A program made the translations under genes and the position numbers. A model generated the notes under the pieces. The model ran no database searches, was not told the DNA's origin, and saw only the letters and a list, made by a program, of their open reading frames with translations. A DNA stretch of 64,000 nt, taken from the NCBI GenBank assembly GCA_965112735.1, contig OZ218954.1:3162001-3226000 (forward strand). Reading direction: 5' to 3'. Shown piece by piece: positions 26,701 through 36,664 of this stretch (the first letter of the stretch is position 1; each line of letters starts with the position of its first letter). Origin of the DNA: Phaeosaccion multiseriatum (lineage: Eukaryota; Ochrophyta, other classes).

Positions 26701-29700
26701 TTGAGGAAGATGGGACCACAACAGGCTTTGTGTGTGTGTGATGTGGCCTTGCGGGTGGGGTGGCTGGACCAATGAATTGTTGTTCTTTGTCGTTGCTTGC
26801 TCACGTTCGAAGCAAATGCAAACTCTACCCCCCCTCCCCTTCCCCAGCCACGTGGGAAGTGCAAGGCCGAGCTGCCTTCTACGATGTCGCCATGCCGGCC
26901 GATCAGCAAGGCTCGGGGCAGCAGTCTCGGTTTGGTACATGCGTGGAGCTCGGCCCCGGTGTAAGTGTGTGCCATTGCTCCCGTATGTATCTTCTTTTAC
27001 CGCCCTGCCTGCCTCTCCCCTCTCATTCTTCTCGACTCGAGGTCCCCCGCCATGCCTGTGTATGTCTTTTCGAAGCCTTCCTTGCTGCTGTTGCTGCTGC
27101 TGATGCTGCTGCTTTCAGTTTCAGTGTATTCGCCCTCCGCGTCCCCCTTCTCTCTCTCTGCTTGCTTGCACTCCTACACCCTCTTGTGCAGTGGGATGTC
27201 GATCTCACCCCCAAGCCTTGCCCCCTAACCTGCCCTTCTGTCTCATCCGATTTGCAGGTGCCTCTGCCGGCATCCACGGCGAACTACCCTGACCCCATCC
27301 TGCCATTTGAGCTGTGCGAAGACGCCATCTACACACCGTTCGGCGGAATTGATCTTCCCAGCAGTTGCGATGGCATGACAAGTGAGTGATCGAGGAGCGA
27401 GGCTTGCGTGTAATGGAGAGAGAGGAGGAGGAAGAGGAAGGAGTGATGTGAGCGAGGCTGCTGTGGGGGGAGGGGGGGGGGAGCGAGGAGAAGGGGTCAT
27501 TTTTGCAATCCGCCCTCTTCTTCGCTCATGGGCTGACACACACACCCCGCTGTTTGCCACCCCCTGTGTGCCGCTCGTTCCTTGCCCTCTCTCTGCCCGG
27601 ACCAACACCCCCGTCGCTCCTCCACAGCGTCGTACGATGCGGATAGCGACACCACCACCTGGACCGCTTCCTCATCCCTCACCTGTGGCAGCGGCGAGGC
27701 CGGGATCGTCGACGTCCAGGACGAGGGCCAATCCTTGATTGTATGTAGGCCTGGAGGGACGAAGACTTCGTTGCCTGACGTCCCTGACGCTCCACCCCTC
27801 TCGTACCAATCCCTCCCCCCTACCCTTCCCTAACCAAACAACCACAGATCGACGTTGGCACCTACGACGTCATCTTTGAGGGCGTAACCTTCCTTGTCGG
27901 CAGCTTCGCTACATCCTCCTGCTCCGGGGGAGCCTCCTTGGACATCATCGGAGATGCGGCTGAGGGGTCGGTCACCTTCTACGGCAGTGGTTTTGGAACA
28001 GCACTGTTTCTCAACGGCAACGGTGCCGACATGGACATCAATGTGCCGGCTTTCTTCAACGACTGGGTGAGTTGTCTAAGCAACAACAGCAAAGCCCCAA
28101 CAGTCCTTTGCTGGCCAACCGCTTGTCTGCTTCCTTCCTACCTCACCACCTGCTTGTCTGCCTTCCTGCCTTGTATGCCCGCCCTATCGTGCCTGCCGGC
28201 TTTGTTTTGTGCGCACCGTCCGCTGTTCTCTTTGCAGGAATATGGAGCCTTCGCGGCGGCTGAGTCCTCCTGCTCCACCAAGCTCACCTTCGGGTCCGAT
28301 GCCATCTTCACCGGAATCACGGGCACCGGACTGTCCGCTTCTGAAAGTGAGCAGCAGAGAACTGGGACTGTGTGTATGTGACTCTGAGGAAGGCGGAACA
28401 ACAACTGGGCTCTGTGTGTGTGTGTGGTGCGGCCTTGCCGCTGCGGGTGGGGTGGGCCAATGAATTGTTGTTTTTTGTCTGTGCTCACGTTCGAAGCAAA
28501 TGCAAACTCTACCCCCCCTCCCCTTCCCCAGCCACGTGGGAAGTGCTAGGCCGAGCTGCCTTCTACGATGTCGCCACACCGGCCGATCAGCGAGGCTCGG
28601 GGCAGCAGTCTCGGTTTGGAACATGCGTGGAGCTCGGCCCCGGTGTGAGTGTGTGCCAGTGCTCCCGTATTTATCTTCTTTTACCACCCTGCCTGCCTCT
28701 CCCCTCTCATTCATCTCGACTCGAGGTCCCCCGCCATGCCTGTGTATGTCTTTTCGAAGCCTTCCTTGCTGCTGTTGCTGCTGCTGATGCTGCTGCTTTC
28801 AGTTTCAGTGTATTCGCCCTCCGCCGTCCCCACTGCTGCATCTCTGGCTGCTTGCTTGCACTCCTACGCCCTCTTGTGCAGTGGGATGTCGATCTCACCC
28901 CCAAGCCTTGCCCCCTACCCTGCCCTTCTGTCTCATCCGATTTGCAGGTGCCTCTGCCGGCATCCACGGCGAACTACCCTGACCCCATCCTGCCATTTGA
29001 GCTGTGCGAAGACGCCATCTACGCACCCGCACCGTTCGGCGGAATTGATCTTCCCAGCAGTTGCGATGGCATGACAAGTGAGTGATCGAGGAGCGAGGCT
29101 TGCGTGTAATGGAGAGAGAGGAGGAGGAAGAGGAAGGAGTGATTTGAGCGAGGCTGCTGTGGGGGGGGGGGGGGGGTCAAGCAAGGCGAGGGGAAGTCGA
29201 GACGGGAAGGGGTCATTTTTGCAATCCGCCCTCTTCTTCGCTCATGGGCTGACACACACACCCCGCTGTTTGCTACCCCCTGTGTGCCGCTCGTTCCTTG
29301 CCCTCTCTCTGCCCGGACCAACACCCCCGTCGCTCCTCCACAGCGTCGTACGATGCGGATAGCGACACCACCACCTGGACCGCTTCCTCATCCCTCACCT
29401 GTGGCAGCGGCGAGGCCGAGATCGTCTTCGTCTCGGACGAGAGCCAATCCTTGATTGTAAGTAGGCCTGGAGGGATGAAGACTTCGTCGCCTGACGTCTC
29501 TGACGCTCGCTCCACCCCTCTCGTACCAATCCCTCCCCCCTACCCTTCCCCAACCAAACAACCACAGATCGACGTTGGCACCTACGACGTCGTCTTCAAT
29601 GTCGTAGCCATCAATGTCGGCAGCTTCGCTACATCCTCCTGCTCCGGGGGAGCCTCCTTGGACATCATCGGAGATGCGGCGGAGGGGTCGGTCACCTTCA

Positions 29701-32700
29701 ACGGCGGTGGTTTTGGAGTAGCACTGTCTCTCCTCGGCAACGGTGCCGACGTGGACATCAATGTGCCGGCTTTCTTCAACGACTGGGTGAGTTGTCTAAG
29801 CAACAACAGCAAAGCCCCAACAGTCCTTTGCTGGCCAACCGCTTGTCTCCTTCCTTCCTACCTCACCACCTGCTTGTCTGCCTTCTTGCCTTGTCTGCCC
29901 GCCCTATCGTGCCTGCCCGCTTTGCTTTCGTGCTTTTGTGGGCACCGTCCGCTCTTCTCTTTGCAGGAAAATGGAGCCAATGCGGGGGCTCGGTCCTCCT
30001 GCTCCACCATGCTCACCTTCGCGTCCGATGCCATCTTCACCGGCATCACGGGCACCGGACTGTTCGCTTTTGAAAGTGAGCAGCAGAGAACTGGGACTGT
30101 GTGTATGTGACTCTGAGGAAGGCGGAACAACAACTGGGCTCTGTGTGTGTGTGTGGTGTGGCCTTGCGGGTGGGCTGGGCCAACGAATTGTTGTTCTTTG
30201 TCGTTGCTTGCTCACGTTCGAAGCAAATGCAAACTCTACCCCCCCTCCCCTTCCCCAGCCACGTGGGAAGTGCAAGGCCGAGCTGCCTTCTACGATGTCG
30301 CCATGCCGGCAGATCAGCAAGGCTCGGGGCAGCAGTCTCGGTTTGGAACATGCGTGGAGCTCGGCCCCGGTGTAAGTGTGTGCCATTGCTCCCGTATGTA
30401 TCTTCTTTTACCGCCCTGCCTACCTCTCCCCTCTCATTCTTCTCGACTCGAGGTCCCCCGCCATGCCTGTGTATGTCTTTTCGAAGCCTTCCTTGCTGCG
30501 GTTGCTGATGCTGCTGCTTTCAGTTTCAGTGTATTCGCCCTCCGCCGTCCCCACTGTTGCATCTCTGGCTGCTTGCTTGCACTCCTACGCCCTCTTGTGC
30601 AGTGGGATGTCGATCTCACCCCCAAGCCTTGCCCCCTACCCTGCCCTTCTGTCTCATCCGATTTGCAGGTGCCTCTGCCGGCATCCACGGCGAACTACCC
30701 TGACCCCATCCTGCCATTTGAGCTGTGCGAAGACGCCATGTACGCACCGTTCGACGGAATTGATCTTCCCAGCAGTTGCGATGGCATGACAAGTGAGTGA
30801 TCGAGGAGCGAGGCTTGCGTGTAATATAGAGAGAGGAGGAGGAAGAGGAAGGAGTGATGTGAGCGAGGCTGCTGTTGGGGGGGGGGCGGTCAAGGCGAGG
30901 GGAAGTCGAGAGGGGAAGGGGTCATTTTTGCAATCCGCCCTCTTCTTCGCTCATGGGCTGACACACACACCCCGCTGTTTGCTACCCCCTGTGTGCCGCT
31001 CGTTCCTTGCCCTCTCTCTGCCCGGACCAACACCCCCGTCGCTCCTCCACAGCGTCGTACGATGCGGATAGCGACACCACCACCTGGACCGCTTCCTCAT
31101 CCCTCACCTGTGGCAGCGGCGAGGCCGGGATCGTCGACGTCCAGGACGAGGGCCAATCCTTGATTGTATGTAGGCCTGGAGGGATGAAGACTTCGTTGCC
31201 TGACGTCTCTGACGCTCCACCCCTCTCGTACCAATCCCTCCCCCCTACCCTTCCCCAACCAAACAACCACAGATCGACGTTGGCACCTACGACGTCATCT
31301 TTGAGGGCGTAACCTTCCTTGTCGGCAGCTTCGCTACAAGATCCTGCTCCGGGGGAGCCTCCTTGGACATCATCGGAGTTGCGGCTGAGGGGTCGGTCAC
31401 CTTCAACGGCAGTGGAAGTGGAACAGCACTGTTTCTCAACGGCAACGGTGCCGACATGGACATCAATGTGCCGGCTTTCTTCAACGACTGGGTGAGTTGT
31501 CTAAGCAACAACAGCAAAGCCCCAACAGTCCTTTGCTGGCCAACCGCTTGTCTCCTTCCTTCCTACCTCACCACCTGCTTGTCTGCCTTCTTGCTTTGTA
31601 TGCCCGCCCTATCGTGCCTGCCGGCTTTGTTTTGTGCGCACCGTCCGCTCTTCTCTTTGCAGGAATATGGAGCCTTTGCGGCGGCTGAGTCCTCCTGCTC
31701 CACCATGCTCACCTTCGGGTCCGATGCCATCTTCACCGGAATCACGGGCACCGGACTGTTCGCTTTTGAAAGTGAGCAGCAGAGAACTGGGACTGTGTGT
31801 ATGTGGCCTTGAGGAAGATGGGACCACAACAGGCTTTGTGTGTGTGTGGTGTGGCTTTGCGGGTGGGGTGGCTGGGCCAATGAATTGTTGTTCTTTGTCG
31901 TTGCTTGGCTGCTCACGTTCGAAGCAAATGCAAACTCTACCCCCCCTCCCCTTCCCCAGCCACGTGGGAAGTGCTAGGCCGAGCTGCCTTCCACGATGTC
32001 GCCACACCGGCCGATCAGCAAGGCTCGGGGCAGCAGTCTCGGTTTGGAACATGCGTGGAGCTCGGCCCCGGTGTAAGTGTGTGCCATTGCTCCCGTATTT
32101 ATCTTCTTTTACCGCCCTGCCTGCCTCTCCCCTCTCATTCTTCTCGACTCGAGGTCCCCCGCCATGCCTGTGTATGTCTTTTCGAAGCCTTCCTTGCTGC
32201 TGTTGCTGCTGCTGATGCTGCTGCTTTCAGTTTCAGTGTATTCGCCCTCCGCCGTCCCCACTGCTGCATCTCTGGCTGCTTGCTTGCACTCCTACGCCCT
32301 CTTGTGCAGTGGGATGTCGATCTCACCCCCAAGCCTTGCCCCCTACCCTGCCCTTCTGTCTCATCCGATTTGCAGGTGCCTCTGCCGGCATCCACGGCGA
32401 GCTACCCTGACCCCATCCTGCCATTTGAGCTGTGCGAAGACGCCATCTACGCACCCGAAACCTCTCTTCCCACACCCACTCCCACTCCTCCCCCGGTGGC
32501 ACCTCCCACGGGCGTCAACTGCGCCTCCTTGGGGTGGGTAGGTAGCTGTGGTGCCTTCACCGACGCTGGCTCGTGCAACTGCTGGGCAGGATCTGCCTTC
32601 GCCTGCTCGTGGTCCGGTAGCAGCTGCGGCACTGGCGGTGGTGGCGGTGGCCCAGCGCCCACTCCCCCTCCTTTGACAACCCCCACTCCTCCTACGGTGA

Positions 32701-33549
32701 GTCAAGCAGTCGCTGTGTCGCACTGACTCGGGTCAACAAGCTCATTTCACTCTCCCTCTTGTTTCTATACAAAGGTCGCATCCACCCCCGCCCCTGTTGC
32801 CCCCATGACCGAGACCACAACCACGGCGTACATTGCCCCGGATGAACCCACAACCACGGCGTACATTGCCCCGGATGAACCCACAACCACATCGTACGTT
32901 GCCCCGGATGAATCCACAACGCCGGCGCCCGTTGCCCCCATGACCGAGGCCACAACGCCGGCGCCCGTTGCCCCGGATGTGACCCCCGAGGGCGAGTGCA
33001 TGGTGCCCTCGGCCTGCGCAGCCACTGAGGCCGACATTGAGCAGCTGGCTCTGTCCCACAAGTGCATCACCGTGGACACCACCTGCGGTACTGACGATGC
33101 GCCCGTCAACTGCAACATGTTCGGCCTGGGCCAGGACTGCAGGTGAGGAGATGTGGGTGTGGCGGGGGTATCATAAAGGAGAGGATTCGTCCCTATCCTT
33201 GGCATTGTCTCATGCTCTTCGTTTTTTGGCTCCTCGTCGTTGCTGTGTTGTTCATCACCTACTCAGGGGCTGCTACATGTCGTGCGAGGGAGCCATGATG
33301 CACCTCGCCGCCTACCCGTCCACGCCAGACTCGGAATTCTTCTTCTGCCCTTCCACGGGCCTGACCTACGACATGTGCACCGACGAAACCCCCCCCGATG
33401 ACACGGGCGATTGTGTGTGCGACGGCTTTGGCGAGTCTTGCTTCATGGACAGCTCATGTGTGTTGGGTGAACTCGGATGCAACGTCCGCGGCATACTGGC
33501 TTGCCGCTTCTGTGGGTTCGGTGCCTACTCCGATATCGCATGCCCTTAG
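23727..33549 (+). CDS. cassette gene 1: secreted repeat protein, five cassettes
   Basis: Signal exon 23727-23835, then five 5-exon cassettes (listed separately) covering 24233-32696, then tail exons 32775-33142 and 33267-33549; 1560 aa with all phases closing. Residues 1-22 are a signal peptide (LISVLLLGSGTARSLAA), so the protein enters the secretory pathway. Each cassette of about 246 aa has modules A (SYDADSDTTTWTASSS, Cys), B (IDVGTYDV...CSGGASLDI...FFNDW), C (SSCSTMLTFGSDAIF), D (TWEVLGRAAF...FGTCVELGPG) and E (LPFELCEDAIYAP...CDGM). The Gly/Thr/Val-rich B module looks like beta structure and usually has an N-G-S glycosylation sequon. The tail has Pro/Thr linkers, a CASLGWVGSCGAFTDAGSC module and a final Cys-rich CRFCGFG module; no membrane anchor is seen. 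I do not recognise the family. Inference: extracellular or wall-associated variable protein. Module E might start at 25549-type acceptors (TTTGCAG) instead, removing 22 residues in the same phase. Confidence 0.85.
24233..25677 (+). repeat. gene 1 cassette 1
   Basis: Exons A 24233-24339, B 24451-24669, C 24845-24953, D 25131-25243, E 25482-25677. Enters and leaves in phase 1. C module starts ENGADASAQ. Confidence 0.88.
25945..27381 (+). repeat. gene 1 cassette 2
   Basis: Exons A 25945-26057, B 26165-26383, C 26555-26663, D 26848-26960, E 27192-27381. C module starts EYGAFAAAE. Very close to cassette 5 of the same gene, including introns. Confidence 0.88.
27628..29077 (+). repeat. gene 1 cassette 3
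   Basis: Exons A 27628-27740, B 27848-28066, C 28238-28346, D 28532-28644, E 28882-29077. The D donor is GTGAGT where the other units have GTAAGT. Confidence 0.88.
29344..30792 (+). repeat. gene 1 cassette 4
   Basis: Exons A 29344-29456, B 29568-29786, C 29967-30075, D 30259-30371, E 30603-30792. B module has GGGFGVALSL in place of the usual GSGSGTALFL and so lacks the N-G-S sequon. Confidence 0.88.
31053..32696 (+). repeat. gene 1 cassette 5 with extended last exon
   Basis: Exons A 31053-31165, B 31273-31491, C 31663-31771, D 31960-32072, E 32310-32696. Exon E runs on into the Pro/Thr and Cys-rich tail instead of ending at the CDGMT donor. Confidence 0.87.
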
Positions 33550-33723
33550 ACAACCGTGTTGCACTTCGTCTGTTAGCTACTGTCGTTGTACTCTGGGTGG
33601 TGTTGTCGTTGTAAGTGTTCGTCGCTGAACACCTTGATAACCAGCTGTAGTAGCAAAAACAGTGTTAATTTCAAGTGGCATTTCAAACGCGAGTTAGCTA
33701 AGTGATTAATGAAGGATAGCTTT
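33550..33723 (+). repeat. 3' flank of cassette gene 1, shared with gene 2
   Basis: Nearly identical to 46305-46480 (GTTGCACTTCGTCTGTTA ... AGTGATTAATGAAGGATAGC). The similarity stops at 33723, where the armadillo-gene copy begins. It presumably contains the 3' untranslated region and polyadenylation site. Confidence 0.7.
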
Positions 33724-35619
33724 ACGGGCGTTGGTGATTCGTATAGCTCGTTGATTTCTATCACTTGCCTGCCATTTGTGCGGATGTGGAGAGAGACAGT
33801 ATACCCATCCTCTACCCTCCCACTCATCCATTCACCCACCCCCTCTCACCCACCCACCCTTCCTTGCAACCATGCCCTTTAACAAGCACAGATCAATCAA
33901 GTGCACATAGTGCGGCAAGGGGGCCTCACCCCCCTCCTCCGCTTGGCCAAGTTGGGTACCCGAGCCCCATACGTGAGCAGATGCGCCGCCATGTGTGTTT
34001 CCAATCTGGCCTGTAACCGCCAAAACCGCCTGCCCTTTGTAGAGGCCGGAGGATTGTCACATTTGGCCGCCATGGCGTCTGAGGATGGGCGGTTGGAGGT
34101 GCAGAGAGGAGCGGCGCTTGCCCTCTACAACCTTTCCGGGGCGGTGGCCAATCAGGTTGATGTGGTGGAGGGGAGGGAGGGAGGGACGGTGGATGGATGA
34201 ATGGATGTGGGTGACTGGGGGGCAACCCAACCAAGGCCAACATGAACCCTTTTTCTCTCTCTTCTCTCTCCTCTCTCGTCCCCCCACTCCCGTCCAAACC
34301 CACCCTCACCCCTCCTCCCCTCCCAACCCAGGTGCCAATGGCCAAAGCGGGTGTGTGCGGCTCCATGGTGGCACTGACCAAGTGTCCCGACGTGGACTGC
34401 AAGCGATATGCGGTCATGGCACTCGCCAACCTCGCTGCCAACTGTGAAACACGCGAGACGGCAACGCGTTCAGGGGGGGCTCCCGGCTGCCGTGGGGCTG
34501 TTATCCGACGCCGACGGAGAGTGCAGGAGGTAGGTAGTCAACCTGTTCTCCCTTGCTCTCCCCTCTCTCGCTCGCTCTCTCTCTCTCTCTTTCTCTTTGC
34601 CTCTCTCTCGCTCTCTCTCTCTCTTTCTCTTTGCCTCTCTCTCGCTCTCGCCCCCCTCTTTGTCTTGCTCACCCTATACTCGCTTTCTCTCTCCTCCCTT
34701 TTTTATATCTCTCTCTCCCTCGCTATCTCTGCTTTCCTCAACCTTCTTGCCTGCCCTTCCCACTCCCACAACTCCCACCACCACCACATCACCACCATCA
34801 CCACCACCACCACATCACCAACAGATACGCCGCCAGAGCCGTCGCCAACATGGCCAATGAGCCGCTGTGCAAACCGGTTTGGTTGTGCATGGAGGCCTCG
34901 TGCCCTTGTTAAAGTTGGCGGCGTCCGTGAGCGCGGATGACCAACGGCACGCCCTCATGGCACTTGCCAACCTCGCTGCCAGTGAAGGGAATCACGCGCA
35001 ACTCACGTCGAAAGGTGGGGCTCGGGGAATTCCGTCACATTCACTCACTCACTCACTCACTCACTCCCTCACTCACTTAATCACTCACTCACTCAACTCA
35101 CCCACTCACAGACTCACCCACTCACTCAATCAGTCACTCACTCACTCACTTACTCACTCACTTACCCACTCGCTCACTCACTCACTCACTCACTCACTCA
35201 CTCACTCACTCACTCACTCACTCACTCACTCACTCACCAACCCCCTCACTCCCTCACCCACATACTGCCACCCCCACCGCCCTCCACGGCCATCCACTAC
35301 CATCCCCCCCCCACAGCCATCCACTGCCATCAGGTGGTCTAGACGAGCTCGTTCGCCTCGCCAACTCCCTGGAGCCTGACGTGAGGGAACTTGCAGCCTT
35401 TGCGCTGGCCAATGCAACGGGCAATGCCGACTATCTCGACGTGGTGGGCCACAAGGGAGGCATCGTGCCCCTCATTGGCCTCGCGGTACGATCCGTCAAC
35501 TGTCTACCTGCGTACCTACCTGTTTGCCTGCCCTTCCTACCCGTATGCCTGCCTATACCCCATGCACTACATGCCTGCCCTACGCCCATACGCCGCACCC
35601 ATATGCCTGCCTATTGATG
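33724..35619 (+). pseudogene. partial duplicate of the armadillo gene (exons 12-15)
   Basis: Same-orientation copy of about 7868-9987. Exon counterparts: 33892-34155 (exon 12, intact), 34332-34529 (exon 13, 198 versus 197 bp: an insertion in the G run near 34472 shifts the frame), the exon 14 counterpart from about 34825 (one base missing in GAGCCGCTGTGC near 34864), and the exon 15 counterpart at about 35335-35485. Two frameshifts and absence of the rest of the gene indicate a pseudogene. Intron microsatellites are present but shorter. The right end of similarity is CCTATTGATGT at 35619. Confidence 0.88.
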
Positions 35620-35766
35620 TCGGCCGTGCGATGATATCCCCATTCGAGAGGTGGAACTGGAAAGCGACAGACACGTAGTCCATGCCATCGGCGTCGATAC
35701 GAAGCTCCACACCACCGCCCTCCTCTTCTACTGCTACGGCCGCCTTATGCCATCCAGCAGCTGTCC
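35619..35766 (-). other. possible orphan exon fragment, LamG-like
   Basis: On the minus strand a polypyrimidine tract and acceptor (TTTTTTGGGACAG) precede an open stretch reading AAGWHKAAVAVEEEGG, VELRIDADGMDYVSVAFQ. The GWHxxAV...L.IDG pattern resembles laminin-G/concanavalin-like domains. No flanking exons were found, so it is likely a fragment carried with a rearrangement. Weak call. Confidence 0.3.
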
Positions 35767-35867
35767 CAAAAAAAAAACTTTGAACGTGTGGCGTTAAGTG
35801 CCATCTATGGCCAAACCGTTGCTGACATATTTTTCGGTGCTGCTGCCGCATGGAGCGAAGCCGCAGC

Positions 35868-35904
<37 letters not shown>

Positions 35905-36186
35905 CAGTATCATTTCCTGATTACATGGCTACCTCAGAACCTTGTCACGGGCCGACTGTATTGCCACGAGCTGAAATCGCGGAGCGAGCAGGCCAGTTCG
36001 AGATGAGATGACATCAACCCTCCCTCTTTTTTTTTTCCCTTCCCTCCTTCCTTCCCTCCCTCCCTCACTCCTTCCCTCCTCCCTCTCCCCCTCCTTCCGC
36101 ACTCTCCTGCGCGACCATTGTTCTTCTTTACCGTTTCCGATAAGTCAACAAATAACGCCGTCGTGGCGGCACAGTTTTTTCACCCC
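35767..36186 (+). other. intergenic region upstream of cassette gene 2
   Basis: Contains a (CAG)n run at 35868-35901, the block shared with 23021-23090 (at 35958-36014), a CCCTCC-rich tract, and a first copy of the TTTACCGTTTCCGATAAGTC motif (36128-36147). No gene seen. Confidence 0.6.
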
Positions 36187-36260
36187 AACCCCTGATACAC
36201 TATCCGCTATCCGCTATCGGCCGGCGGCCGATAGCGCGCTATCGAGAATGTGGGCGATAG
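36187..36260. mobile_element. truncated copy of the 16943-17246 fold-back element
   Basis: Starts AACCCCTGATACACTATCCG and continues with GCTATCGGCCGGCGGCCGAT and CGAGAATGTGGGCGATAG. It matches the reverse complement of copy 1 with nearly all internal tandem units missing and the far terminal repeat lost. It sits in the promoter region of cassette gene 2. Confidence 0.7.
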
Positions 36261-36664
36261 TTTCTTCGCTGGTCCTCGCCAAACCTCCCAGGGAGTGCGC
36301 GACCATTGTTCTTTACCGTCTCCGACAAGTCAACAAATAATGCTTCTCCGCCGGAGCTCTACGCTGGTCCTCGTTTTCCGCCCGCCGCACTCTCCTCCGC
36401 ACCAAACCTCCAGGGAAAGTTGCGCTTCCATTGTTCTTTACCGTCTCCGATAAGTCAACAAATAATGCTTCTCCGCCTCCCGCCAGATCACGCCTCCTCA
36501 GAAACAAACCGACGAGGTTTCGTCTCCTGCGATATCCTCCTGCTGAACTTATCTGTTGGTTCGGGGCGAGGGGAACTGGGCGCAACACCAGCAGGGAAGT
36601 CACTTTCCCTCTTACAATTAAAAAAGGGCCTGGAAGAAGGATAACGAAGAAGAACAAGCAAGAG
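36261..36664 (+). promoter_or_regulatory. 5' region of cassette gene 2 with repeated motif
   Basis: CCATTGTTCTTTACCGTCTC followed by CGA(T/C)AAGTCAACAAATAATGC occurs at about 36303 and 36428 (a third copy lies at 36113), making a degenerate tandem repeat of about 125 bp. The conserved GGGAAGTCACTTTCCCTC / AGGGCCTGGAAGA block is at 36592-36640. Probably promoter plus 5' untranslated region. Confidence 0.5.
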
